From NCBI GenBank assembly GCA_965201045.1, contig OZ241746.1:4216001-4280000 (forward strand): DNA of 64,000 bases, read 5' to 3'. Both the position numbers and the translations under genes were made by a program. The DNA comes from JAPORK01 sp026710285. GTDB lineage: Bacteria; Pseudomonadota; Gammaproteobacteria; Pseudomonadales; Endozoicomonadaceae. Of this stretch, positions 19,128-28,954 are shown in pieces. The notes below the pieces were generated by a model. The model made no database searches, was not told where the DNA came from, and saw only the letters and a program-made list of their open reading frames with translations. Within the stretch, counting starts at the first letter, position 1, and each line of letters opens with the position of its first letter.

Positions 19128-19580
19128 GAGATATGTATTCCCACGTCGGAAGGATAAGCAGAAAAACAACCATCGGTTAATACTGAGGTTTGATCCTGCA
19201 AATAATAGAAGAACAGCAACCAGCAGGGAATTATACTGAGGTATGAATCTCTGAAACAAAAAGGAGTTTAAATGTAATTGACATCCCTGATACCAAAATC
19301 ACCTGTTCTCAGAGACTCTCTGAACATTCTCAGAAATAAAAAAATCTGAGAGAATAAGTCTTTTTAAGATTCAGGAATTTTTATGGCTTTGAATACCATC
19401 ATTTTTAAATTTGCAAAATAATTAGCTGAAAATTTATCAAAAACAAGCCATAATTCGGGAAAACTTCACCTTTTTTCATTTATTGTGATATTATCAAACC
19501 TTAAAATCAGGTGAAATAACCTCTATTTTGAGTATTTAACACATTATATAAAAGACATTTCCGGAAATTTTTGACAGCAT
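19128..19580. other. Intergenic region before folE
   Basis: About 450 bases. The first 130 look like decayed continuation of the preceding repeat gene (GATATGTATT, and ACTGAGGT twice). The rest is AT-rich and should contain the folE promoter, which I cannot place. Confidence 0.45.
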
Positions 19581-20132
19581 ATGACCGATAAACTAGCAGA
19601 CTATTATCATGAGATTCTACTCACAATTGGTGAAAATCCACAGCGTGAAGGACTGGTAAAAACCCCAAAAAGGGCAGCAAAAGCGATACAATACCTGACT
19701 AACGGCTATCAACAATCGCTGGAAGAAATTGTAAATGGTGCTCTGTTTGAAGCTAAAACAGATGAAATGGTTATTATCAGAGATATTGAGTTTTATTCTT
19801 TGTGCGAGCATCACTTATTACCTTTTACCGGCAAATGCCAGATCGGTTATCTTCCGGATAAAAAAATTCTTGGTGTTTCAAAGTTTGCTCGTATTGTTGA
19901 TATGTTTTCCCGCCGTTTACAGATTCAGGAAAATATGACACAACAAATTGCAGAGGCGATTCTTGAAGCAACACAAGCTAAAGGTGTCGGTGTTTCTGTA
20001 GCTGCCAGGCATATGTGTATGATGATGCGCGGTGTAGAAAAGCAGAGCTCTTCGATGATTACATCTGTCATGCTTGGAAAGTTCAGAAGCAATTTATCAA
20101 CACGACAAGAATTTATGCAATACATCACTTAA
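19581..20132 (+). CDS. folE: GTP cyclohydrolase I
   Basis: Converts GTP to 7,8-dihydroneopterin triphosphate, the first step of folate synthesis. The 183-residue protein has the zinc/active-site motifs SLCEHHLLPFTGKCQIGYLP and the C-terminal RHMCMMMRGVEK, with the zinc ligands (Cys and His of CEHH, and Cys of HMCMMMRG). The start ATG lacks a strong Shine-Dalgarno. The length matches short bacterial FolE. folD lies about 6 kb downstream but not in the same operon. Confidence 0.95.
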   Translation: MTDKLADYYHEILLTIGENPQREGLVKTPKRAAKAIQYLTNGYQQSLEEIVNGALFEAKTDEMVIIRDIEFYSLCEHHLLPFTGKCQIGYLPDKKILGVSKFARIVDMFSRRLQIQENMTQQIAEAILEATQAKGVGVSVAARHMCMMMRGVEKQSSSMITSVMLGKFRSNLSTRQEFMQYIT

Positions 20133-20167
20133 CTAAATTTACAATGTAACCGGTGTTGTTTTTATTG

Positions 20168-20193
20168 CTGGCAACGCAAAATTTCATTGCCAG
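20168..20193 (+). terminator. Hairpin after folE
   Basis: CTGGCAA and TTGCCAG form a 7-bp stem with a 12-base loop, 36 bases after the folE stop. A proper T-run is missing, so it is only a possible terminator. Confidence 0.45.
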
Positions 20194-20291
20194 TATCTGT
20201 ACTTTTCTGGGTGGAATTTAGTCCACTGATAACGTTTAGATCAGCATGGAAAAAGATAGGTTTGCTTTGATACACTTTTGTTTTATAATCA

Positions 20292-21641
20292 ATGACAAAT
20301 CAAAGCAGAACTATCATTTTATCAAATACCAGGAACATCGTGCCATCAACTACAAAACAACATTATGATGTTATCATCGTCGGTGCAGGAATGGTGGGAG
20401 CCACGCTGGGTCTTGCGCTGGGTCGTTGTGACATGCGTGTACTTTTGCTTGATAACCAAAAATCACCTATACCGTATAACAAAGAACAGCAGCCTGATTT
20501 ACGTGTATCAGCACTTAATCTGGCATCTGTTAATATTCTGAAAAATCTCCACCTGTGGGATACTATTAATACAATGCGCTGTTGTCCATTTAAAAAAATG
20601 GCCGTTTGGGAAGATTTGCGACATGACACGTCAATAATCAGCAAATTACCCTTTATTAAACAGTCGCCTCAACAGCTTAATAAAGTCACTTTTGATTGTA
20701 CCCATATTCGGCAACCAGCACTGGGTTACATCGTCGAAAACCGTATTCTTCAGTATTGTCTACATCAGGCAATCGACACAGAAAAAAGCATTGATTTATA
20801 TACAGAAACACAAATAACTTCTTTTCTTTCTTCTCCGGATGATGCAATTAAAGGACTACAGCTTTCTGATGGCAGTAAATGTTTTTCTAAATTAATTATC
20901 GGAGCAGAAGGAGCTAATTCTCAGATCAGATCATGGGCTGGTTTAGGTCTTGATAAGCGCGATTACGGACAACATGCACTAACCATGATTGTTGAAACTG
21001 ATACAGGACCACTGGATATTACATGGCAGGCTTTTACAAAGAACGGACCTGTGTCACTGCTCCCGTTACCAGATTGTAATCACAAACATTATGCATCTTT
21101 AGTCTGGTATGACAGACCAGAGAAAATAAAAATGCTGCTGCGTTTATCTGACAATGACTTTGTCAATGAGCTAACTGACTATTTCCCAAAGGAGTTACCC
21201 AGGATCATTAAGCTGCATCAACGCGGTAGCTTTCCTTTAGCAGCACGACATGTGCAGCAATATGGAGGCAATGGTATTGCATTAGCAGGTGATGCAGCGC
21301 ATACAATAAACCCTCTGGCAGGACAAGGTGTGAATCTCGGATTAATGGATGTTGCCGTTCTGGTTGATGTAATCAAACAATCACGACATGAAAATAGAGA
21401 TTATGCAAGCTCAGAGACTTTACAGCTTTATCAAAAGCTGCGCAAAGCTGACAACAGAAACATGCTCTTGCTTATGGATATGTTTTATTATGGCTTTAGT
21501 AACGATATAACGCTTTTAAAAATAGTCCGCAACACGGCACTTGCATTAACAAATAAAACCAGGTTTATTGCAAAACTAACAGAATATTACGGGGCTGGGT
21601 TTAGAAAAAATTTACCAACACTGGCACAAACACCCAATTGA
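20292..21641 (+). CDS. ubiF: FAD-dependent ubiquinone-biosynthesis hydroxylase, UbiF-like
   Basis: A 449-residue flavin monooxygenase of the UbiH/UbiF/UbiI family. The Rossmann motif VIIVGAGMVGATLGLALG lies near residue 27, the DG-type motif LIIGAEGANSQIR near 205, and the GDAAHTINPLAGQGVNLGLMD FAD-ribityl motif near 335. The C-terminal MDMFYYGFSND resembles the matching part of E. coli UbiF (MDLFYAGFSNN), which favours C6 hydroxylation in ubiquinone synthesis; UbiI is the main alternative. No clear Shine-Dalgarno. Confidence 0.82.
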   Translation: MTNQSRTIILSNTRNIVPSTTKQHYDVIIVGAGMVGATLGLALGRCDMRVLLLDNQKSPIPYNKEQQPDLRVSALNLASVNILKNLHLWDTINTMRCCPFKKMAVWEDLRHDTSIISKLPFIKQSPQQLNKVTFDCTHIRQPALGYIVENRILQYCLHQAIDTEKSIDLYTETQITSFLSSPDDAIKGLQLSDGSKCFSKLIIGAEGANSQIRSWAGLGLDKRDYGQHALTMIVETDTGPLDITWQAFTKNGPVSLLPLPDCNHKHYASLVWYDRPEKIKMLLRLSDNDFVNELTDYFPKELPRIIKLHQRGSFPLAARHVQQYGGNGIALAGDAAHTINPLAGQGVNLGLMDVAVLVDVIKQSRHENRDYASSETLQLYQKLRKADNRNMLLLMDMFYYGFSNDITLLKIVRNTALALTNKTRFIAKLTEYYGAGFRKNLPTLAQTPN

Positions 21642-21660
21642 AATTCTTTCCTCCCTGAAG

Positions 21661-21920
21661 CCTGTCTCTTAGTCACATTTTTTAAGCTCTGGTTTTTATT
21701 CACAGGTTTATTTTCTGCTCAATGTACCAATTTTTACCGAATGCACCGTGGGCTGAGCCTGTTGAAGCCCGGCTGCTTTTGGTAGCACTCAATTAGGTAT
21801 CCATTGCAGGTAGTATGTTTTTGGCAGGCTCAGCCTGCGGTGTGTTCAGCAAAGCCTGATCTGTTCAGCAAGAGACTTGCCAGGGTAAAAATCAGCGTCT
21901 AAAAAATGTGATTATGACCA
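21661..21920. repeat. MITE family A, copy 1
   Basis: Left end CCTGTCTCTTAGTCACATTT; right end AAAAAATGTGATTATGACCA, its imperfect inverse. The interior holds a REP-like arm GTGGGCTGAGCCTGTTGAAG. The left end is shared in inverse form with the right ends near 41345 and 57031. The right end covers the last codons and stop of tdh, so the element abuts or has contributed the tdh C-terminus. Confidence 0.7.
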
Positions 21921-22946
21921 CTCTAAAATGACTTTACCCGACTGCCCGCCTGCCATAACTTCAAAAGCTTCTTTGTAATCATCCACATGGAAGTGATGCG
22001 TAATAATGCCATCAAGGTTAAGACCAGACTGAATAACAGAAGTCATTTTGTACCAGGTTTCAAATATTTCCCGACCATAAACCCCTTTAATTATCAATCC
22101 TTTAAAAATAACCTGATTCCAGTCTATTACTGTATTTGCTTCCGGAATGCCCAGTAGTGCAATTTTGCTGCCATTGGACATGGAAGATAACATTTGGTTA
22201 AATGCTGCTCCACTACCAGACATTTCCAGCCCTATATCAAACCCTTCCAGCATATTCAGCGATTTCATTACCTCCTCAGGAGAGGTGTTCAATACGTTGA
22301 CAGCATGTTTTACTCCCTGCTGTTTCGCTAAATTTAAGCGGTACTCATTTATATCGGTGATAACAACATGTCGTGCTCCTGCTTTTTGAGCAACCAGCGC
22401 TGCCATAATACCAATGGGACCTGCACCCGTTACAAGCACATCTTCGCCGATTAAATCAAAGGATAATGCAGTGTGTACTGCATTACCAAAAGGATCAAAT
22501 ATAGCAGCCAGATTGTCAGAAATATCATCTGGCACCGGATAAACATTGCTTGCCGGAACACTAATATATTCTGCAAATGCACCCTGTCTGTTTACACCGA
22601 TTCCAATTGTTTTTGGACATAAATGCCTTTTTCCGGCACGACAGTTGCGACAATACCCACAAACAATATGTCCTTCAGCAGAAACACGCTGTCCTGGTGA
22701 TAAGGCTTTAACACCATCTCCTGTATCAACAATGGTGCCTACAAACTCGTGACCTACTGTCATACCGACAGGAATTGTTTTTTGTGCCCATTCGTCCCAG
22801 TTATAGATGTGTATATCTGTACCGCAAATAGCTGTCTTTTTTACTTTTATCAATACATCATTGTAGCCGATTTCCGGAACTGAAATTTCATTCATCCATA
22901 TCCCGGGTTTAGCCTGCATTTTAGCCAGTGATTTCATCATGGTCAT
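21912..22946 (-). CDS. tdh: L-threonine 3-dehydrogenase
   Basis: A zinc-dependent alcohol dehydrogenase-family enzyme oxidising threonine to 2-amino-3-ketobutyrate with NAD. It closely follows E. coli Tdh: KTAICGTDIHIYNWDEWAQ with the catalytic Cys, VGHEFVG, the four-cysteine structural zinc loop (CGYCRNCRAGKRHLC) and the Rossmann VTGAGPIGIMAAL. The frame opens at a TTG (22949); ATG 22946 has AGGGTG upstream and gives 344 residues. The partner kbl gene is not adjacent, unlike in E. coli. The stop codon lies within a MITE end. Confidence 0.93.
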   Translation of the reverse strand: MTMMKSLAKMQAKPGIWMNEISVPEIGYNDVLIKVKKTAICGTDIHIYNWDEWAQKTIPVGMTVGHEFVGTIVDTGDGVKALSPGQRVSAEGHIVCGYCRNCRAGKRHLCPKTIGIGVNRQGAFAEYISVPASNVYPVPDDISDNLAAIFDPFGNAVHTALSFDLIGEDVLVTGAGPIGIMAALVAQKAGARHVVITDINEYRLNLAKQQGVKHAVNVLNTSPEEVMKSLNMLEGFDIGLEMSGSGAAFNQMLSSMSNGSKIALLGIPEANTVIDWNQVIFKGLIIKGVYGREIFETWYKMTSVIQSGLNLDGIITHHFHVDDYKEAFEVMAGGQSGKVILEWS

Positions 22947-23304
22947 CAAGTATCACCCTGTGTTAGTTTTATACTATGTCGTTATAGCTCGTTACTCATA
23001 GGAAAATAATTAACTTTACCTGTTTTTGCCGTTTTTGATAGTGTGATATATCGGCAAAATCAGGATCATAACATGCTTAATACCGTCCGGTTGTTTAAAG
23101 TGCAGTGAGATATGCATCCTCAGATTGTTGCTAACCACAGGCATTGATGCAAATCTTAGACGGTCCTCTTTATGTTGCTACGTTGGAAAGACATAAAGCA
23201 TGTGCTCTATGATAACTCATTTAAATTGAGTACCTATATCACGAATAGTTTATATGCATCTGTAATTATACAATATTAGACAATAACCACACTGTACTGT
23301 TCAG

Positions 23305-23415
23305 CTATCCATCAATATAAATTCTTTTTCTAGGATCTTCTGCCTTCCACAAAATATATCTGAATCCTAAATCATTTCTATGTGTATAGTCCACAGCAAA
23401 TTGTAAACGGTCTGT
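23305..23415 (-). pseudogene. Short remnant of an unidentified gene
   Basis: Between two stops on the minus strand, 36 codons read like genuine protein (RLQFAVDYTHRNDLGFRYIL, then WKAEDPRKRIYIDG) but have no start codon. It looks like the tail of a lost gene. The family is not recognised. Confidence 0.3.
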
Positions 23416-23423
23416 TTAATTTA

Positions 23424-23467
23424 TTTTTATTAAAAAAACCAGATCGGAGTTTTTGGTTTAATAAAAA
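23424..23467. terminator. AT-rich hairpin
   Basis: TTTTTATTAAA pairs with TTTAATAAAAA (11 bp), enclosing an inner ACCA/TGGT pairing. It has A- and T-rich flanks on both sides, as in a bidirectional terminator. It may be left over from the decayed gene just before it. Confidence 0.4.
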
Positions 23468-23706
23468 TCCTTTTTAACAGGTGGATAACATCAAAAAACT
23501 GCATCGGAGTAAGACGAGGTTTTAAAGCGTACCTGATAAAATATAACAACGCATAGAGGACTCTCAGGCAAATTACTTTGATAGTCTATCTACAAACTTT
23601 CGGATAAATGGCTGATAAAGTTTGCGAATTAAGATGGTATCTTATAAGATGGCATTGATGAAAAATGCGATTTACGCTTTAAATTAACTTACAGTAAAAA
23701 AAACTA

Positions 23707-25437
23707 ATGTCGCCTAAAATTGTATGCAGAACATTTGATAAAAGTAAATTATCCTTTTCTTCTTCGGTATCTCCTCTGTTACAACAAATTTATGCCGGAA
23801 GAGGTGTATTTAGTGATAATGAGCTAAACCATTCACTTAATCAACTCTATGATTATAAAGAAATAAAAGATATTGATAAAGCAGCAGAAATAATAGCTGA
23901 TACAATTATGACCCAGGGACGTATTGTCATTATAGGCGATTTTGATGTAGATGGTGCAACCAGTTGTGCGCTTGCCATCACTGCTTTAAGGCAATTTAAC
24001 GCTACTGATCCACGTTATCTTGTTCCCAATCGTTTTAAATATGGTTATGGTTTAACACCTGAAATCGTTACTGAAGCTAAAAAATTCAGACCGGATCTGT
24101 TAATTACTGTTGATAATGGCATTTCCAGCATTGAAGGTGTAGAAGCTGCACATCAACATGGCATCAAAGTGGTTATAACCGATCACCACCTTCCCGGAAA
24201 GGAAGTTCCCCGGGCGGAAGCTATTGTAAACCCTAATCAGAACGGATGCCCGTTCCCGGGTAAAAACAGTGCCGGTGTAGGGGTTATTTTTTATGTTATG
24301 TGTGCGGTTCGCACCATCCTGGCAGACAGAGGCTGGTTTAACGAAAAGAGACCTTTACCAAAAATGGCAACACTGCTTGATCTAGTAGCCGTTGGTACTG
24401 TGGCAGATGTTGTTAGTCTGGACAAAAACAATCGCACCCTGGTATGGCAGGGATTGCAACGCATTCATGCAGGCTTTGTGTGTATGGGTATTTATGCCTT
24501 AATTAAAGTAACTAAAAAGCAGATTAAAACATTAACAACCAGTGATATAGCCTTTTCACTGGCACCCCGCTTAAATGCAGCGGGAAGATTAGATGACATG
24601 TCAATAGGTATTGAGTTATTGCTTGAATCAGACCTTGTGCGTGCCATGGAATTAGCTAAACAACTGGATCAGTTAAATGTAGAGCGTCGTAATATTGAGC
24701 AGAGTATGCAGGCTGAAGCAATTAATGAACTCAATACACTGTTTCCTGATAAAAATAAAATATTACCGGCTGCATTCTGTTTTTATAAGACCAGCTGGCA
24801 CCAGGGAGTATCAGGTATTATTTCTTCACGAATTAAAGAAAAAACCCACCGACCGGTGATTACATTTGCACAAGATAGTAATGGTCTGATAAAAGGTTCC
24901 GCCCGATCTGTACCCGGATTTCATATCCGTGATGCCTTAGCAGAAATTAATACACATCATCCCGGACTACTTCTCTCTTATGGCGGGCACGCCATGGCCG
25001 CTGGACTGACATTAAAAGAGAGAGATTTTGACTATTTCAAACAGCTTTTTGTAGCAATTGCCACTAAGCAATTAGATGAAACATTACTAAGAGCAGTTAT
25101 TGTAACTGACGGCGAACTCAATGAAAATGATTTGAATTTATCAACTGCTGAATTATTACGTAACAGTGGACCATGGGGACAACATTTTCCGGAACCGCTC
25201 TTTGATGGTGTCTTTAAGATTACAACACAAAAATTATTAAAAAATAAACATCTTAAATTAACACTCACTCACACAAAAGATAATAAACCTGTGGATGCTA
25301 TTTTCTTCAATGCAGATACAGACTGCTGGCCAAATGACAAGATACAATTGGCAAGAGTGGTTTATCAGCTGGATATTAATGAGTTTAAAAACAAAAAAAA
25401 TCTTCAACTGCTGGTTAGATATATTGAACCTGCCTGA
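23707..25437 (+). CDS. recJ: Single-stranded-DNA exonuclease RecJ
   Basis: A 5'-3' ssDNA exonuclease in recombination and mismatch/base-excision repair. The 576-residue protein has DHH-family motifs: GDFDVDGATS near residue 78, VDNGISS near 134, VITDHHLPG near 158, VGTVADVVSL near 232, and the DHHA1 glycine-rich motif LLSYGGHAMAAG near 420. The C-terminal OB-like domain is present. In many gammaproteobacteria recJ follows dsbC; here it stands alone. The start ATG has no strong Shine-Dalgarno. Confidence 0.95.
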   Translation: MSPKIVCRTFDKSKLSFSSSVSPLLQQIYAGRGVFSDNELNHSLNQLYDYKEIKDIDKAAEIIADTIMTQGRIVIIGDFDVDGATSCALAITALRQFNATDPRYLVPNRFKYGYGLTPEIVTEAKKFRPDLLITVDNGISSIEGVEAAHQHGIKVVITDHHLPGKEVPRAEAIVNPNQNGCPFPGKNSAGVGVIFYVMCAVRTILADRGWFNEKRPLPKMATLLDLVAVGTVADVVSLDKNNRTLVWQGLQRIHAGFVCMGIYALIKVTKKQIKTLTTSDIAFSLAPRLNAAGRLDDMSIGIELLLESDLVRAMELAKQLDQLNVERRNIEQSMQAEAINELNTLFPDKNKILPAAFCFYKTSWHQGVSGIISSRIKEKTHRPVITFAQDSNGLIKGSARSVPGFHIRDALAEINTHHPGLLLSYGGHAMAAGLTLKERDFDYFKQLFVAIATKQLDETLLRAVIVTDGELNENDLNLSTAELLRNSGPWGQHFPEPLFDGVFKITTQKLLKNKHLKLTLTHTKDNKPVDAIFFNADTDCWPNDKIQLARVVYQLDINEFKNKKNLQLLVRYIEPA

Positions 25438-25932
25438 GGAGCGCATTAAAAATCATCTGGATATGTCATCTTTTGAGATTTTAATACATAATTGAATTTT
25501 TTCTGGTTGGTATACTTGGTATACAAAGGAGCAGAAACCTGCCAAGGTCTGTTGAAAGGTTGATTTGTCTAACCTGGCATAAAATATGCCTAACCTGGAT
25601 AGATAATACATAAAAGTTATTGTAAACTATTCTAGTTTTTCAATATTGAAGATAAAAAAACAAGACAGGATGAACAGAAAACAGATGATAAGTATTTGCA
25701 TTTTATTCGACAGTTACCAATTTAAGAGGAATTTATTTTTCAGCATATGCTACTAAAAATCACTATAAATCAATGTGTTGTTTTTTTTCGGTTCATGAAC
25801 AGCAAAAATACTCTGAACTATTTTTTATGGAAAAAACTTAACAAGAATAATGCACCTGTTAATTTAAAAAATCTGTTATGTTTTTTTATTAATACAAACC
25901 GCTTGTGAGCAGACAGAAGGTAATCCCTGTTT
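25438..25932. other. Intergenic region before folD
   Basis: About 495 bases with a direct repeat CTAACCTGG at 25568 and 25590 separated by an AT-rich palindromic GCATAAAATATGC. The arrangement could be an operator or chance. Nothing else recognised. Confidence 0.35.
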
Positions 25933-26793
25933 ATGACAGCAACAATACTTGATGGAAAAAAAATTGCTTTAAAAATTAAAGATACGGTTAAGCACAAAGT
26001 ACACAAACGTAAAGTAGCAGGTAAAAGCATCCCATCACTTGCTGTTATTTTAGTGTCCAATGATCCGGCATCAAAAAGTTATGTAAGCGCAAAGCGCAGG
26101 GCTTGTGAATATGCCGGATTACAATCTTGTGTTCATGATTTGCCAGAAACCGTCAGTAATGATGATTTAATCGCTTTAATTGACGAACTGAATAATAATC
26201 GTAATGTTAATGGTATTCTGGTACAGCTACCACTGCCAGTGCATATTAACAGAGAAAAGGTATTAGAATATATTGCACCTGAAAAAGATGTAGACGGTTT
26301 TCATCCTTATAATCTGGGAAAATTATGTCAGCGAAAACCTGTACTACGACCATGCACACCTAAAGGTATCATGTATCTTTTATATGAAACGGGGTGCGAA
26401 CTCAGAGGTAAAGATGCTATCATTGTAGGTGCTTCTGAAATTGTGGGGCGCCCTATGGCAATGGAGTTATTAATAGCCGGATGCACTGTAACGGTTGCTC
26501 ATCGCTTTACACAAAATTTAGCCAAAAAGGTTGCAGCTGCTGATATCGTTATTGTTGCAACAGGAGTTACAAAGCTGGTCAAAGGTGAATGGATAAAATC
26601 TGATGCTATCGTTATTGATGTGGGTATTACACGAATGCAAGATGGTACTTTAGCAGGCGATGTTGAATATGATGAAGCAAAAAAAAGAGCAGCATGGATT
26701 ACACCTGTTCCCGGCGGAGTTGGTCCGATGACGGTTGCATGCCTGCTGGAAAATACCCTTGAGGCAATTATTCTTCAGGAAAATGCAGGATAA
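25933..26793 (+). CDS. folD: Methylenetetrahydrofolate dehydrogenase/cyclohydrolase
   Basis: A bifunctional enzyme interconverting 5,10-methylene-THF and 10-formyl-THF with NADP. The 286-residue protein has SKSYVSAKRRACEYAGL with the catalytic Lys and Tyr, GILVQLPLPVHIN, the P-E-K-D-V-D-G-F segment, the nucleotide-binding IIVGASEIVGRPMAMELL (family usually SxxVGxP) and the C-terminal TPVPGGVGPMTVACLL. An AGAAGGT lies about 11 bases before the ATG. Monocistronic. Confidence 0.95.
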   Translation: MTATILDGKKIALKIKDTVKHKVHKRKVAGKSIPSLAVILVSNDPASKSYVSAKRRACEYAGLQSCVHDLPETVSNDDLIALIDELNNNRNVNGILVQLPLPVHINREKVLEYIAPEKDVDGFHPYNLGKLCQRKPVLRPCTPKGIMYLLYETGCELRGKDAIIVGASEIVGRPMAMELLIAGCTVTVAHRFTQNLAKKVAAADIVIVATGVTKLVKGEWIKSDAIVIDVGITRMQDGTLAGDVEYDEAKKRAAWITPVPGGVGPMTVACLLENTLEAIILQENAG

Positions 26794-26988
26794 AAAACCT
26801 TCGAACTGGGGTTATTAAAACTATTATATTTATCAACAACAGTGGTTGGTTGAACAGATAAGACTTTGAATTAGTCTAAAATTTCATGCACGTTCCTGAT
26901 CTTCGTAATGGAGAGTAACCACAGGAACTTCCATTTTTACAGCAAGTGGTTCCTGATCAGGCATGGTTAACTATTCAAAATTTTCTGA

Positions 26989-28560
26989 TTAAACTTCAGT
27001 TTGCTTCTGAGATTTAAAATTAAACCGTGTAACTTTACCTGGTTGCTCCACATTACCTAGTTTCTGTACATTTTCATCATTTAAACTTACTACCTGTTTT
27101 TGTGGTTTGTTTAATGGCTCCGACACTTGCTCGGTCGATATCGAGCCTAACATCTTATCTTCTTTCATTTCATTTTCATCATATTGCCGTTTCTGAGCTT
27201 GAGTGTGGTTTTGAATTAAATCTTGAATTAATATTTCTGTCTCATTTAAATTCTGCCTAATTGTGTTGTTGATATCTTCTTCTGTCAAGTCATTACTATG
27301 TTTTGTACGACCAACCTCATCTATATCACATTGTTTAGATATTATATCATTTAGACGCAGTAAAAGTTCGTCGATAATTTTTTCGTCTACCGGTTCCAAA
27401 GAATTTATTACTGTATTCAATGCTTCTTTCGTTTTGTTTTCTAGCTTTAATTCTGGTTGTTGGAGCATTTTTTTCAACCATTCCTTTTTATTCTCACGTG
27501 ATTGAGAGTCAGACAGATCTTCGGTGTTTGACATTTCTTTATATGAATATGAATCTAATATTTCGTTATTTTGTGATCTAAATGTCATATCTGCCACAGG
27601 CAGATGAGATAATGAACGTGAAGAGGGTTCTTCAAGGAAGGAACTCCCGATTGAGGGTAGACTTTCATTTAAAAGGTCTTCGCGGTGAAAACTATCGAGA
27701 CTTTCATTTGAATCATCTATCAACCACCGATCTGAATTAAGTTCAATGCCGTCGGTGCTACTCCTTCTATCTCCAAATTCTTTAAGTTGACCATAACTAA
27801 CCTCCTCAAGATCACCTAATTTCAACTTATGATGTTCCTCTGCAAATTTTTCTTCCTCCGGATTATGCTCAATTTTTGATTTGAGCAAATCGTCAAGATT
27901 ATGACACAGACCTTTTACATCTTGAATTTTTGTCTTATTGTTGACTTGTTTACACGCAACATTGACATCAATAAATTTCATCCCTTTTTTAAATCTATTC
28001 TTCTTATCTTCAGTGAAGAAGCTTGTATCCTCGAACAGGTTGTTGTATTTTCTTTCAAGCTTATCGTTTACAAGTTCTGATTCGCTTTGAAGCCTAGTTT
28101 CACGATAACTATTTAACCCATCCAAAATTTGTCGCAGTGAACTCAGCAACTCCTCCTTGCTACATTGTCCATCAGGGGGTATCGCATAAAATAGTTTATT
28201 TGAACCCTCTAAACGAAATGTCAGGTCACAGGGTTGACCATCCATTTCGATTGATTTAAACAGTCTATACTCCGGGGTGTGTCCAATTTCTTCTTTTGTT
28301 TTTTTCGATTTAAACTGTTCCAACAGATCAGAATACGCATTCTTGTCTGCCTGGGATAAATATTCTATCATGTTTTTAAGGTGCTGTATTGTATTCTCAG
28401 TACCATTTACTAATTTATCTTCAGCAACAGTGTTTACAACTTGTTTTGCTTTTTCAAAATTTTCTGATACATAGTCTTTCTGAACTGTAATCTCATCATC
28501 TGGCTGCAAACTTTGTACAATACCTTGTGAATGGGGACCTAGGATATTATTTTTATCCAT
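26989..28560 (-). CDS. Acidic orphan protein, possible secreted effector
   Basis: 523 residues with a strong GGAGG seven bases before the ATG, so it is translated well. The protein is hydrophilic, acidic, and rich in Ser, Asn, Gln, Glu and Lys; no signal peptide or membrane segment. A small globular-looking part lies near residues 95-150 (EYRLFKSIEMDGQPCDLTFR). A Ser/Asp-rich middle (about 265-350) is followed by a helical C-terminus. No catalytic motif recognised. The composition resembles secreted effectors of host-associated bacteria, which is an inference only. Confidence 0.55.
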   Translation of the reverse strand: MDKNNILGPHSQGIVQSLQPDDEITVQKDYVSENFEKAKQVVNTVAEDKLVNGTENTIQHLKNMIEYLSQADKNAYSDLLEQFKSKKTKEEIGHTPEYRLFKSIEMDGQPCDLTFRLEGSNKLFYAIPPDGQCSKEELLSSLRQILDGLNSYRETRLQSESELVNDKLERKYNNLFEDTSFFTEDKKNRFKKGMKFIDVNVACKQVNNKTKIQDVKGLCHNLDDLLKSKIEHNPEEEKFAEEHHKLKLGDLEEVSYGQLKEFGDRRSSTDGIELNSDRWLIDDSNESLDSFHREDLLNESLPSIGSSFLEEPSSRSLSHLPVADMTFRSQNNEILDSYSYKEMSNTEDLSDSQSRENKKEWLKKMLQQPELKLENKTKEALNTVINSLEPVDEKIIDELLLRLNDIISKQCDIDEVGRTKHSNDLTEEDINNTIRQNLNETEILIQDLIQNHTQAQKRQYDENEMKEDKMLGSISTEQVSEPLNKPQKQVVSLNDENVQKLGNVEQPGKVTRFNFKSQKQTEV

Positions 28561-28729
28561 AACCCAACCTCCGGATTTATAAAAAACATATGATAGAAAA
28601 ATGACTGATTATTTTCAGCATAAAAGAGAGTATATTTTTTATCGATTTAATTCAATACGTTATTTTAAAACCTGCAACAATTCGTTTATATGACAGCTTA
28701 TACATATATAACATTTGTTATTTTATTAG

Positions 28730-28900
28730 GTCTCTGATTTAAATTTTTATTGTTGTAAAAGCGATAATAAAGCAGATCGTAGCGATGTATATCAGGAACA
28801 AATATTTTCTGCTGTAAGTCTATTTTTTCATTCAGGTCTTGGCTTGTCAATAGTTAAATATACGCACTCAAGAGATTTATTATTGTCTGCAAACGAATGA
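28730..28900 (+). pseudogene. Possible histidine-kinase remnant
   Basis: 57 open codons without a start. The core HSGLGLSIVKY resembles the G2-box of sensor histidine kinases (usually G-x-GLGL-x-IV), and the preceding EQIFSAVSLFF resembles the iFerFyr stretch that comes before it. The kinase call rests on about a dozen residues and could be coincidence. Confidence 0.3.
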
Positions 28901-28954
28901 TTGTTACTCTTCCTCTGTAACCGGAAAATCAGTAAAACATCAAAATACCAGTAG

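Larger units (their letters stand above)
22950..23706. other. Intergenic region with a possible gene remnant
   Basis: About 750 bases between divergent tdh and recJ. It contains a short protein-like frame on the minus strand (23305-23415), a strong AT-rich hairpin (23424-23467), and otherwise no recognised feature. Promoters for both flanking genes must lie here. Confidence 0.45.

Noticed and set aside
18689..19259. Several long antisense and alternate-frame ORFs over the PPxY repeats
   Set aside because: A repeat unit with a length divisible by three and no stop in a given frame keeps that frame open in every copy. These frames have no ribosome binding sites and give monotonous sequences.
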